From: Halobacteriovorax sp. GB3
GTDB lineage: Bacteria; Bdellovibrionota; Bacteriovoracia; Bacteriovoracales; Bacteriovoracaceae
Length of the DNA stretch: 64,000 nucleotides
Direction: 5' to 3'
Assembly: GCF_028649655.1 (NCBI RefSeq)
Contig: NZ_JAQSLN010000003.1
Span: 992,001-1,056,000 of the forward strand
Shown here: piece after piece, positions 46,204 to 55,323 of the stretch
How positions within the stretch are numbered: the stretch's first letter is position 1
Layout: the number at the start of each line of letters is the position of its first letter
Notes under the pieces: generated by a model
The model's input: only the letters and a program-made list of their open reading frames with translations
Database searches by the model: none
Told to the model about the DNA's origin: nothing
Translations under genes and position numbers: made by a program

Positions 46204-46494
46204 ATGGATATCAGAGACAACGCATCGCAACAAATCAATCGATTACTAGATAATTTTCTTTTAAAAGAAGATCCTAAGGCCTACCGAGAACTTCTCGAAT
46301 CAAGGCTAGAGGAACTGAAAGTTCTCTGTGATGAAATCAATCCCTACATTCCCCTAAGCCAAGAGCATAAAGAGAAGCTGAGCGCGCTCAATATCGTCTC
46401 GCTCGATGATCCTTTTGCTTTAACAAATCAACTTCTGGTTTTAACCGAAGATACACTCGAAGAATTAGAGAAAATTAAACAACAGGACAAATAA
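46204..46494 (+). CDS. small hypothetical protein, 96 aa
   Basis: Not recognised. A soluble, acidic, helical protein with heptad-like leucines (LLESRLEELKVLCDEINPYI). No signal peptide. Its stop overlaps the start of the methyltransferase gene (TAATG), so the two are probably translated together, suggesting a helper role. The Shine-Dalgarno is weak. It is divergent from the TadB/C-like gene. Confidence 0.55.
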   Translation: MDIRDNASQQINRLLDNFLLKEDPKAYRELLESRLEELKVLCDEINPYIPLSQEHKEKLSALNIVSLDDPFALTNQLLVLTEDTLEELEKIKQQDK

Positions 46495-47756
46495 TGAAAG
46501 GAAAGAAAATCCTTCCAGAAATACTACAAAGGCCTTATCCAAGAGTCCCACTTCACCCTATGACGATCAAGTACATGAAGAAAGGACATCCATGGGTTAC
46601 TCTCGATAAATTCTCAGCTCAATTTCCTTCAAAAAGAACCTTCTTAGTCGGGACAAACGGAAAGAGCGTTGAGAATTCTATTTTAATTCACGATCCAGAA
46701 CATAAGACCGTCAAGGCACGTGTTTGGTCACAAAAGGAACCTTTTGTAGAAGGTGTAAAACACTTCCCACAAGATCTCAATGAAAGAGTTAAAGATGCTT
46801 TCTTAAAGAGAGAACAATTAAAAATAGAAAGGGAAAGAGACAACTTCTATCTGATTTTTGGTGAATCTGATTATATTCCAGGTGTTCACGTTCAAAAGTT
46901 TAAGCAGACAATTCTCGTTCAATATTATGCGAACTATTGGGAAAAGCTTCAGAATTTCTTACTGAGATCAATTGAGCTCGCATTAAAAGAATTCTACCCA
47001 GGGGAAAAGTTCTCTTTAGTTATTCAGCAGAGAAATTCAGATAAAAAGGCCAATTCTAAAAAGGCCAAGTTTAGTGAAATCAACTGCGCTCCTATTAAAA
47101 CTGAAGTCATTCAAGAATATGGTGTTCGTTACCAAATCTATTTTGATCAAAGCTATGACTTTGGGATCTATACAGATATGGCGGCCATTAGAAAAAGAGT
47201 TGCTCCTTACTTAAAAGGAAAGAATAAACTTCTTAATCTTTACTCATACACTGGAGCTTACTCTCTCTTTGCCCTCTCTCAAGGTGTAGGGAAAACGGTT
47301 AGTGTCGATCTTTCTGGTAAGTATCTTTCTTGGCTCGATAAAAATATTGAACTCAATGAAGATTTTAAAAATAGAAATACAAATATTGAATCATCAACTG
47401 AAGATGCACTTTCAAAATTTAAGCAATCAGATGAAAAATTTGATTTTATCGTCTGTGATCCCCCTAGTGCTTCAAGCGATGGTAAAAAAGTAACAAAGGC
47501 CTTCAATGCCTATAGCTCACTTCTCCCAAAGCTCGTAGATATTACAGAAAAAGATGGAAACATTCTTATCTTTTTAAACACGCATAGTATTACATGGAAG
47601 AAGTTTGAAACAAAGATTCAAGAGATTTTGAAAACAAGATTAAAAAATAAAAAAGTTACGATTGAGAAAAAGTTTAATCTTATCGATGACTGCCCACGCT
47701 TAAGTGGTTTTATTGAAGGCGATTATTTAAAAGGCCTTCTTTTAAAGGTTCATTAA
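46494..47756 (+). CDS. RlmI-like class I SAM-dependent RNA methyltransferase
   Basis: 420 residues. The order is that of the RlmI/RlmK family: an N-terminal PUA-like part (about 1-110, with GHPWVTLDKFSAQFP), a central domain with the segment YLIFGESDYIPGVHVQKF, and a methyltransferase domain from about 215 (IYTDMAAIRKRVAPY) with motif I LLNLYSYTGAYSLFAL near 245 and motif IV CDPPSASSDGKKV near 320. The likely substrate is 23S rRNA cytosine; the exact position is not knowable from sequence. It follows the small protein by overlap and is followed 12 bases later by the YdcZ-like gene. Confidence 0.8.
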   Translation: MKGKKILPEILQRPYPRVPLHPMTIKYMKKGHPWVTLDKFSAQFPSKRTFLVGTNGKSVENSILIHDPEHKTVKARVWSQKEPFVEGVKHFPQDLNERVKDAFLKREQLKIERERDNFYLIFGESDYIPGVHVQKFKQTILVQYYANYWEKLQNFLLRSIELALKEFYPGEKFSLVIQQRNSDKKANSKKAKFSEINCAPIKTEVIQEYGVRYQIYFDQSYDFGIYTDMAAIRKRVAPYLKGKNKLLNLYSYTGAYSLFALSQGVGKTVSVDLSGKYLSWLDKNIELNEDFKNRNTNIESSTEDALSKFKQSDEKFDFIVCDPPSASSDGKKVTKAFNAYSSLLPKLVDITEKDGNILIFLNTHSITWKKFETKIQEILKTRLKNKKVTIEKKFNLIDDCPRLSGFIEGDYLKGLLLKVH

Positions 47757-47768
47757 GGAGAACATTGA

Positions 47769-48224
47769 ATGAGTACATATTCAGCTCTTTTAATTCCCGT
47801 CATTCTTGGAACTGTCGGAATTTTACAAGCAGGTTTAAATAGAACAATGTCTAATGAAGTTGGACTTACCCATGCAGCACTTCTTGGGAATGCCATTACA
47901 TTGATTTGTAGCTGCCTTCTTCTTTTTTATATCAAAATAAACTCAGACAAACTTCCAAGTATGTTTGAATTAAAAGCAAGTATCTCTGCTTTTAAATGGT
48001 GGTATATCATTCCTGGTATTTTCGGTTTCATGTTCGTTATTGGACTGCCTTGGGGAATTTATAAAATCGGCGCAGTAAAAGTAACTGTAGGACTCATTGC
48101 TGCTCAGATGATAGCGGGTGTTCTTTGGGATATATTTGTAGAAAAAATTCCAGTTAATACTATGAAAGTTATGGGAATGCTAAGTGCAGGGCTTTCCGTT
48201 GTCTTCATTACTTTTTCTAAGTAA
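47769..48224 (+). CDS. YdcZ-like (DUF606, DMT family) membrane protein
   Basis: 151 residues with four to five predicted spans, the size of half a drug/metabolite transporter. The segment GTVGILQAGLNRTMSNEVG and the later FVIGLPWGIYKIGAVKVTVG and SAGLSVVFITFSK fit the DMT_YdcZ family. Function and substrate are unknown. AAGGAG lies eight bases before the ATG. It follows the methyltransferase gene closely. Confidence 0.75.
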   Translation: MSTYSALLIPVILGTVGILQAGLNRTMSNEVGLTHAALLGNAITLICSCLLLFYIKINSDKLPSMFELKASISAFKWWYIIPGIFGFMFVIGLPWGIYKIGAVKVTVGLIAAQMIAGVLWDIFVEKIPVNTMKVMGMLSAGLSVVFITFSK

Positions 48225-48229
48225 TAAAA

Positions 48230-49285
48230 TTAATTATTAAAATATTCGTTGATTAGCTCAAAACAATTAGATCTTGCATTTTTTTGTTTTTGAGCTAACT
48301 CGACAAATCTTCTCATGATAGAAGTTCCAATTTCGTCAGGCATCAGCTCCGGGTGAAATTGTATTGTCATCCCTAGATTATTTCTAAATTCTAGCGCCTC
48401 GACAATAGGCCAATTATCATAACTAACTCCACTTATACGATAGAAGTCATCATTTTCAAGAACATCGACCTCTTGGTGATGAAGAGAGTTTACTTTAATT
48501 TCTTTTTTATCAAATAGGCGAGAAAGTTCTGAGTTCTCTTTTATTTCTATAAGGTGCTCGCCTTTTAAATGGATGTGATCAGCATTTTTTTCGATTTGAA
48601 TATCTTGAGTAAGTTTTTTTCCATTGGCCACTGCACACATCTGATGACCACGACATATGCCAAAACTCATTCCGCGCTTTGCTTGAATAAAGCTTCTGAC
48701 AAACTTCAATTCACTAAGATCTCTTTTTCGAACGAGGCCCTTTGAAAAAGTATTATTCTCGCCATAAAGATAAGGATCAATATCGGCTCCACCTAACACA
48801 AGTGTTGCATCAAATTGTTCGATAATTTTTCTTCGATACTCTTTTGCACTAGCTCCATTCAAATGAACATCATGAACGACAGGGAGCGTATAAACCTCTG
48901 CCCCATAATCACTGAGAATGTTATCAACATTAACGATTCGTCTTCCGATAGGATTATTGAAAAGTTCGCGTATTTCATTGATTACGACGATAAAGCGTGG
49001 CTTCCAATTTCTCCTCTCTAAAGTTTCGATCTGTCCTTTTTCAAATTGAATTTCACCATCGACTTTGTATTGAGATAAATCTCTTTGTTGGCGTAGAGTT
49101 TTTAAATGAGGACTCTTATTTAGTGCGTTTAAATAATTTGATACGGCATCATTATAACTTTGCCCATCTTCTCTATAGAGAATAATTTTAGGGCCATCAG
49201 AAAATTGCTTCCAAACAAAGAGTTCAGATGCACTCGCACTGAGAGTGAAAATAAATATAAGAAAGAGAGAATAAAATTTCATCAT
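48230..49285 (-). CDS. exported peptidase C26-family (gamma-glutamyl hydrolase-like) protein
   Basis: A 351-residue precursor with a signal peptide (FYSLFLIFIFTLSASASE). The C-terminal domain (from about 145) is a class I glutamine-amidotransferase-like hydrolase: DATLVLGGADIDPYLYGE, the nucleophile in SFGICRGHQMCAVANGKKL, and the His/Glu pair in QFHPELMPDE. Family members hydrolyse gamma-glutamyl bonds, for example gamma-Glu-GABA. Export is unusual for that group. The N-terminal 140 residues have no known domain. Two ATG codons overlap at the start and no clear Shine-Dalgarno is seen. Confidence 0.75.
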   Translation of the reverse strand: MMKFYSLFLIFIFTLSASASELFVWKQFSDGPKIILYREDGQSYNDAVSNYLNALNKSPHLKTLRQQRDLSQYKVDGEIQFEKGQIETLERRNWKPRFIVVINEIRELFNNPIGRRIVNVDNILSDYGAEVYTLPVVHDVHLNGASAKEYRRKIIEQFDATLVLGGADIDPYLYGENNTFSKGLVRKRDLSELKFVRSFIQAKRGMSFGICRGHQMCAVANGKKLTQDIQIEKNADHIHLKGEHLIEIKENSELSRLFDKKEIKVNSLHHQEVDVLENDDFYRISGVSYDNWPIVEALEFRNNLGMTIQFHPELMPDEIGTSIMRRFVELAQKQKNARSNCFELINEYFNN

Positions 49286-49402
49286 AGTACTATAAGCAAG
49301 TTTAATGCCATGTGATTTTGCCTAATCACTGGTTCAATGAGACTTCGAATGTTTATTTCATTGAGGGGTGTTTAAAAACTAAACACTTTTTCTCACAACT
49401 CA

Positions 49403-49444
49403 CTGTCACAGATTGTTGACAGCTTTATAACGAGTTTCTAAAAG
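49403..49444 (+). promoter_or_regulatory. promoter-like pair with an overlapping inverted repeat, upstream of the Ser/Asn-rich protein gene
   Basis: TTGACA (49416-49421) and TAAAAG (49439-49444) are separated by 17 bases. The inverted repeat CTGTCA-N8-TGACAG (49403-49422) overlaps the -35 box and could be an operator. The gene start at 49564 is about 120 bases downstream. Confidence 0.4.
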
Positions 49445-49563
49445 TCCAAGTTTCTAAATACCTATTTTTTCTCATCTTTAAAGAGTAATTCCAAGTTCAT
49501 GTCAAAATAACTAAGTAAATCACTCAGAAATACCGAATATAAAAGAGAAGTAAGGATGAGTTT

Positions 49564-50940
49564 ATGATTTTTAAGATTTTGCGACAGTTTCCCATTACAT
49601 CGGTGGTGCTCTCCGCAACTCTTGTCCTGCCTTTTTTAATTAGACCTAAACTTCCTGAAGTTTCTGAAAACGATATTTACATTGAAGAAAATCAAGAGCG
49701 AGTGATCGCTGCCGAAGAAAATGAAAAATACTGGGAAGGCCCAAATAACTCGAGAAGGCCAAGCTCACTAGAACAAGCATCTAGTGAAAAGAACACCCCT
49801 CAAAGAAACTCTCGCTCTAACAGAGAAAACCAATCCCAATATAACGATAACATCGATAATGATGGAACAAATAAAACGACTTATATTCCAAGAAATACAT
49901 ATCGCTCTTCTAGCAGCACGAACTCATCATCAAGTTCTCCTTCATCTTCCAATAATTACAACAGCTCTAATAACGAGGTTCCTAGTAGCTCAAATTCAAA
50001 CTCTTCCAGTGCCATTGAAAATGCAAACTCAAACGCAAAAGAGAATGCTAATGAAACAGCTGTTGCAACGGGTGGTTCAAAAGATTCGAACGAGGCTTCT
50101 GATTCTGATATTGACGATGAAGTTAGTGACTCTAATTCGAGCTCAACTTCTGATTCAAATGCAAACCTAGCTCCTTCAATTAGTATTAATAAAGCTTCAG
50201 GTGTCTATGCGATAGGACCTAATATTATTATATCAGGAACAAATACATCAGAGATTCGCTATTGCTTAAGTGAAAACGCTGCTTGTTGCGATCCACAAAA
50301 TGGAAACGAGTACAGTGAATCCATCAAGCTTTCTAATCAATCGAGTTACTGTCTTCAGGCCGTTGGTTACAATTCAACGGGTGGACAAACAGAGATCTTA
50401 AAATATGAATACACTGTTGATTCAACTGTTCCAGATGTTCAAGTGACAGGAACAATACAAATGCAAACAACTGAAGCGATGAATACGAAACTCTCTTCAC
50501 TAGACTTTGGAAAGAGTTCACACTCTCTTAGTTTTTACCGTGCTCCCGCTTCAACAAATGACTGTGAAGATGTCATCGACAATGCACAAGATCTTGGTAT
50601 TCATCTGGATATGTCGCAAATGGCCGGTGTCTATTCTCTCGATGTTCTTAGAAACTCTCTTCAATATGGAGATAATTTCATCTCGTCTGTTGCTAAGAAC
50701 TCTACTCCTCTTGATGGACCTCTAATCTCTTGCCCAACGACAAATATTATCTTAAAAGACTTCGATTATTTTCAACCATCATCAAGCTCAAGTGGTCAGG
50801 TGTCAGTTTCAAATGGAATCATGGAATTTCAAGGACACTTCAATAGCTTTGGTCACTTTGGAAACGGTACTTCAGGAGAAGGTATCAATAACCAGGCGGG
50901 ACAACAATTAGAAGTAGGCCTTCTCAACATTCTCAACTAG
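49564..50940 (+). CDS. membrane-anchored Ser/Asn-rich surface protein, 458 aa
   Basis: Not a recognised family. An N-terminal anchor or uncleaved signal (ITSVVLSATLVLPFLI) is followed by a long Ser/Asn/Thr low-complexity stretch (about residues 60-205) of the kind that spaces a domain from the cell. A beta-sandwich, Ig-like domain follows (from about 207, ISINKASGVYAIGPNIIISG) with several Cys residues (YCLSENAACCDP, SSYCLQAVGYN). The C-terminal 150 residues are of unknown type. AAGGA lies upstream of the ATG. It precedes the fibre gene at 51112 and could belong to the same surface system. Confidence 0.6.
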   Translation: MIFKILRQFPITSVVLSATLVLPFLIRPKLPEVSENDIYIEENQERVIAAEENEKYWEGPNNSRRPSSLEQASSEKNTPQRNSRSNRENQSQYNDNIDNDGTNKTTYIPRNTYRSSSSTNSSSSSPSSSNNYNSSNNEVPSSSNSNSSSAIENANSNAKENANETAVATGGSKDSNEASDSDIDDEVSDSNSSSTSDSNANLAPSISINKASGVYAIGPNIIISGTNTSEIRYCLSENAACCDPQNGNEYSESIKLSNQSSYCLQAVGYNSTGGQTEILKYEYTVDSTVPDVQVTGTIQMQTTEAMNTKLSSLDFGKSSHSLSFYRAPASTNDCEDVIDNAQDLGIHLDMSQMAGVYSLDVLRNSLQYGDNFISSVAKNSTPLDGPLISCPTTNIILKDFDYFQPSSSSSGQVSVSNGIMEFQGHFNSFGHFGNGTSGEGINNQAGQQLEVGLLNILN

Positions 50941-50997
50941 CCCAAAATTAGTGGCTATTCTAAAAGTTAACTCAATAGATAATAATTTTAATATTTA

Positions 50998-51013
50998 TGT
51001 GATTTAAATCACT
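50998..51013. promoter_or_regulatory. CRP-type palindrome upstream of the fibre genes
   Basis: TGTGATTTAAATCACT matches the CRP-family consensus TGTGA-N6-TCACA at nine of ten fixed positions. The core GTGATTTAAATCAC is a perfect palindrome. It lies about 40 bases before the putative -10 element at 51045. Confidence 0.5.
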
Positions 51014-51036
51014 TAGTGAATAATTAATAAATACTC

Positions 51037-51065
51037 TTAACTATCCGATAAAATAGTAGTTGTTG
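51037..51065 (+). promoter_or_regulatory. promoter-proximal motif shared by both fibre genes
   Basis: TTAACT, CCGATAAAAT (51045-51054) and TTGTTG (51060-51065) occur in the same order and spacing upstream of the second fibre gene (59066-59094). CCGATAAAAT could be the -10 element. It resembles the FliA-type CCGATAA, but no matching -35 box was found. Confidence 0.5.
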
Positions 51066-51111
51066 ATTTTATTTAAAAATCATAACAACCTAAGTAACCG
51101 GAGTTACAGGA

Positions 51112-54100
51112 TTGTTTAAGAAGTTTTTATTTCTATTCACCTTCTCTCTTTTAAGCTTCTCTAATTTTGCAGAAGAAATTTCATATTCTGGACGATTGGT
51201 AGAGCCAACAACGGGAACTCCACTAACGGGACCAGTTTCTCTTTCAATTAAAATCTATACAGAATTTCCAGCTTCAACATTTAACCTTCGCTGTTCTCAA
51301 AATTCACCAAGTACTAATTTATCAAATGGTGTTTTCAATATTCAGATTAGCTACTCTTCTCGATGTGATTCAAATACTAAAGACCTCTCAACGATCATCG
51401 AAGAGGCCACAAGTAATAATCAGAAGCTTTATATTGAAGTTGAAGATACAACGAATTCCAAAGTATACGAAAAGCAACTTATCAACTTTGCGCCAATGGC
51501 CCTCTATGCAAAGAAAGCCTCTAGCGTCGCACTTGCTGATAAAAGTTTAGATGTTGTTAAGCTCACATCTTCTTGTGGAAATGGACAAGTTTTGAAATCA
51601 GATGGTGCAGGAGGTTTTAGTTGTGCCAATGATGAAACAGGTCTAAGCTCGGCCATTACAAATGTTTCTAGTGGAGAGGCAACGAATGTTACGATTACAT
51701 CGAATGATGCAACAATTGATGTCCTCTACGACAACACGACAATAGGTCTCAATTCAAATCAACTTGAAGTTAAAGACGCGGCCATTACAAATGCCAAGCT
51801 TGCAGACAATTCCATTTCATCAGCTAAAATTCAAGATAATAGTGTTACTACGAGTAAGATACCAAGTAATGCCATTGCAACAGCTCATATACAAAATGGA
51901 GCCATTACTGATGTCAAAATTACAAGTATCTCTTCTTCAAAATTATCTGGAACTATACCTGATGCCAATCTTCCGGCCATTACATCGACACATATTCAGG
52001 ATGGAACAATTACTGGAGCAGATATAGCGAGTGCAACAATTGACTTGAATCAACTTGATCCTACGAGCTGTAGTACAGATCAAATTGTTAAGTACGATCT
52101 CATTCTCAATCAGTTTATTTGTGCTGATGCTTCCAGTCTTTCAACAAATGCTTGGACTGAAAATTCGGGAGATATTTATCGCACAACAGGAAAAGTTGGA
52201 ATTGGAACAAGTTCACCAACAAAGGCCCTGCATGTCGTAGCAAGTGATACTGAACAAATTCATGTTGAAAATACTTCGGCCGATGGTTCTGCTCAAATTG
52301 CCTTCATTAACGATGCCGACTCTTGGCAAATGGGAGTGCGAGGAGATGTGAGCGATAGCTTTATTTTAAGAGAAACAGGAGCAGGAGATCGCCTAACAAT
52401 TCTTGCTGGTGGAAATATTGGTATTGGAACAAACACTCCTACTGAGAAACTAGAGGTTAATGGAAAAGTAAAAGGTAGTGAATTATGTATTGGAACGGTT
52501 TGTCGCTCAAGCTGGCCTAGTGATACTTCGGGGACAGTGACGAATATAGCAGGGGCAGCAAATGGAGCCATTGATGTTTCTAATGGTACAACAAGTGCAG
52601 AAGTTGCAACGCGTGTTGATGGACTTACCTTAGAAGTTAATGGGTCAAATAATTTACAAGTAAAAGATAGTGGAATATCAAATGCCAAAATTGCAACAGG
52701 AATTGATGCTTCAAAAGTTACGACAGGCTCTCTTCCCGACTCTGTTCTAAGTACGAATGTTTCAAAGCTAGGATCGACAATCGAATCAGCAGAAATTACT
52801 GATGGAACAATTGCGGATTCAGATATTAGCGCAACAGCATCTATTGCTTGGACTAAAGTTGATAAAACGGGAGCAGCTGCAGGTGATATTGGTGCCGTAG
52901 CAGATACGACAACTGTCACGGCAGGAACTGGATTAACAGGAGGAGGATCACTTTCAAGTGATATTACTCTCAATGCTGATCTAGCTGCGATTAACTATTG
53001 GACGAAGGCGTCTACAGCACTAGGATACACTGCAGGAAATATTGGAATTGGAACAAGCGCTCCTACAAAAGATCTCCATATTCAAAGAACCGGTGCTTCA
53101 AACGATGCTGTTGGTATAAATATTGAAAACACGGCAACGAATGGCGGGAATTACTATCTTCTTTCAACATCAGACGGTCACTCTCTTGGAGCAGGAAGTT
53201 TTTCAATTTATGATGGAGCAGTAACAAAGTCTCGATTTACCGTGAGATCAAATGGGCATATTGGTGTTGGAACAAATTCTCCAATGTCTCTTCTCTCTCT
53301 GGCAGGGAGTGATGACAAAGACAACGGTCCTATTTTAACTCTCTCAGGCTCATCAATTAATCAAACAGAAGGTGGAAGAATTCGCTTCACAGAAGGAAAT
53401 GGAACATACCAAGGATCATTTATTCACTATGATGCCTCTTCAACGAATCTTCTTCATATCGGTGTTCATGAGACAAATGACTCAATTGCTACTAGTGATT
53501 CAAACGTAATTACGATTCGAAGAAATAATGGAAATGTTGGTATTAAAAATGAAGCACCTACAACAGCTCTTGATGTATCAGGAACAGTAAAGGCCACGTC
53601 ATTTTCTGGTGATGGGTCCGCACTAACAAATGTCAGTTCCTCAAACTCTTCTAATACGACAGATGTCGTTTTAAGTGCCGATAGTGATAGTAATAGTTCT
53701 GGTTCAATACTTCTTCAAACAAGTGGATCAACCAAAGCGACATTAACAAACACGGGAAGTCTAGGACTTGGGTTAACTTCCCCTGCAAGTAAATTTCATA
53801 TCAAACAAAGTAGTGATGCTGCTCACGAAGGATTTCGCATTACAAACAACGCAAACACAGCTAGCTTTGGAATCTATGTTGATGCTTCCGATAATACTCA
53901 CCTTGGAGCTCCGACAGGGAGTCCTGATGCGATTGTTTTAGATAATGACAACGGTAATATTGGTTTTGGAACATCAGCTCCAGTCGTTGATTTACACATA
54001 AAAGAAACAACAAATAGCCAGGCAACTCTTCGTCTCGAATCAAATAGAGATGCTTCTGGAGCATCCACTGCTGTCATAGACTTTATGGCCCCGCTCTCTC

Positions 54101-55323
54101 CTGCTCCAGTCGATGCAAAGAACTTTCAATTGATGAACGTCAATGGAGCCTCAGGGAACCGTTTAACTGTTGGATCAAATTCAGATGCCATGAACTCATT
54201 CTCCCCACTTTTTAATATCCTTCATAGTGGATATGTCGGTATTGGAACAACGGCACCAAAAGAGAAGTTTCAAGTAAACGGTTCTTCACTATTTAATACT
54301 TCCACAAATACAAATCCTCTAAAAGTTACGAGATTGGATAGTAACTCAAATGAATATCTCTCTGTGGGTATTGGTGATACAACAACAGATTTTCATTATT
54401 ATAATGACGAGGCCTTTGGTCAGATACGATTTAGCGTAACCAATTCAGATACTGAATCCAATGCAGGAGCAAATGCCAACTCAATCACGGCGTTTACAAT
54501 TAGAGGTGCTTCAGAAGGTGCAAGCATTGGAGTTGGGACAGGCACTCCAGCTGGAACGGCACATTTTACAAGAGGCGCCGGAGTAAATGGAGATGCTATC
54601 GTTGTCATTGAGTCGGATACTGACAATAATACATCTTATGAAAACTCAAATCCAATACTAAGACTTCTCCAAGATTCTGGAATTTCGGGTGTAGATATTG
54701 CCATGAATGGTAATGACACAAGTGTTTATGATGGTGCCATTTCAAATGCTTTCTACATTCAACATATTCAAGAGGACACAGGAACATTTCAATTCGTCAA
54801 CAAACTTTCAACTGAAACAAATCCAAGTGCAAAAGTAACCATTACAAATACGGGTCGTGTTGGTATTGGAACAACAACACCGAGTGAACAACTAGAAGTT
54901 GCCAATAACGTTAAAGCGACTTCTTATTTAACAACATCTGATAGAAGACTTAAAAAAGAAATTTATACGATAGATTCTGCTCTTGAAAAAATATTACAAC
55001 TTCGTGGAGTCTCATTTGTATGGAAAAGAAACGATCTGAAAACTTATGGTTTCATTGCTCAAGAAGTTGAAGAGATATTCCCAGAGCTTGTTGTTACAGA
55101 TAAAATCACAGGACTCAAGGCGGTTAAATACGCAAACCTTGTAGCTCCTCTAGTTGAATCAGTAAAAGAGTTAAATATAAATCAAATTGAAAATGAAAGA
55201 AGAATAGCAAGTTTAGAAGAAGAGAATACCATTCTTAAAAAGAAAATAGAGAATCAGTCACTTTTAATTTCAACTATGATCGAGAGACTAGAAAGACTAG
55301 AAAAATTAAAAAAGGATCAGTAA
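51112..55323 (+). CDS. large surface fibre protein with S74 autocleaving chaperone domain
   Basis: A 1403-residue exported fibre. Order: signal peptide (FLFLFTFSLLSFSNFA), an N-terminal domain (about 20-150, EEISYSGRLVEPTTGTPLTG), a Gly/Thr-rich beta region with many A-K-I-x-D-N-like short repeats, then about ten stalk repeats of the type VGIGTSSPTKALHV spaced through residues 360-1270. The C-terminus is a Peptidase_S74/intramolecular-chaperone domain (TSDRRLKKEI...FIAQEVEEIFPELV) with the Ser1276-Lys1281 dyad, then a coiled coil. Such domains trimerise phage fibres and cleave themselves. The start is TTG with GGAG eight bases upstream. Confidence 0.85.
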   Translation: MFKKFLFLFTFSLLSFSNFAEEISYSGRLVEPTTGTPLTGPVSLSIKIYTEFPASTFNLRCSQNSPSTNLSNGVFNIQISYSSRCDSNTKDLSTIIEEATSNNQKLYIEVEDTTNSKVYEKQLINFAPMALYAKKASSVALADKSLDVVKLTSSCGNGQVLKSDGAGGFSCANDETGLSSAITNVSSGEATNVTITSNDATIDVLYDNTTIGLNSNQLEVKDAAITNAKLADNSISSAKIQDNSVTTSKIPSNAIATAHIQNGAITDVKITSISSSKLSGTIPDANLPAITSTHIQDGTITGADIASATIDLNQLDPTSCSTDQIVKYDLILNQFICADASSLSTNAWTENSGDIYRTTGKVGIGTSSPTKALHVVASDTEQIHVENTSADGSAQIAFINDADSWQMGVRGDVSDSFILRETGAGDRLTILAGGNIGIGTNTPTEKLEVNGKVKGSELCIGTVCRSSWPSDTSGTVTNIAGAANGAIDVSNGTTSAEVATRVDGLTLEVNGSNNLQVKDSGISNAKIATGIDASKVTTGSLPDSVLSTNVSKLGSTIESAEITDGTIADSDISATASIAWTKVDKTGAAAGDIGAVADTTTVTAGTGLTGGGSLSSDITLNADLAAINYWTKASTALGYTAGNIGIGTSAPTKDLHIQRTGASNDAVGINIENTATNGGNYYLLSTSDGHSLGAGSFSIYDGAVTKSRFTVRSNGHIGVGTNSPMSLLSLAGSDDKDNGPILTLSGSSINQTEGGRIRFTEGNGTYQGSFIHYDASSTNLLHIGVHETNDSIATSDSNVITIRRNNGNVGIKNEAPTTALDVSGTVKATSFSGDGSALTNVSSSNSSNTTDVVLSADSDSNSSGSILLQTSGSTKATLTNTGSLGLGLTSPASKFHIKQSSDAAHEGFRITNNANTASFGIYVDASDNTHLGAPTGSPDAIVLDNDNGNIGFGTSAPVVDLHIKETTNSQATLRLESNRDASGASTAVIDFMAPLSPAPVDAKNFQLMNVNGASGNRLTVGSNSDAMNSFSPLFNILHSGYVGIGTTAPKEKFQVNGSSLFNTSTNTNPLKVTRLDSNSNEYLSVGIGDTTTDFHYYNDEAFGQIRFSVTNSDTESNAGANANSITAFTIRGASEGASIGVGTGTPAGTAHFTRGAGVNGDAIVVIESDTDNNTSYENSNPILRLLQDSGISGVDIAMNGNDTSVYDGAISNAFYIQHIQEDTGTFQFVNKLSTETNPSAKVTITNTGRVGIGTTTPSEQLEVANNVKATSYLTTSDRRLKKEIYTIDSALEKILQLRGVSFVWKRNDLKTYGFIAQEVEEIFPELVVTDKITGLKAVKYANLVAPLVESVKELNINQIENERRIASLEEENTILKKKIENQSLLISTMIERLERLEKLKKDQ

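Noticed and set aside
51045-51054. FliA (sigma-28) promoter at the fibre genes
   Set aside because: CCGATAA fits the -10 element, but no TAAAGTTT-like -35 lies 11 bases upstream in either copy. It is kept only as a shared motif.
52293-52973. 226-residue minus-strand open frame
   Set aside because: It is antisense to the fibre gene and its Ala/Pro/Val-rich composition is what the reverse complement of Thr/Gly/Asn repeats gives. No Shine-Dalgarno was seen.
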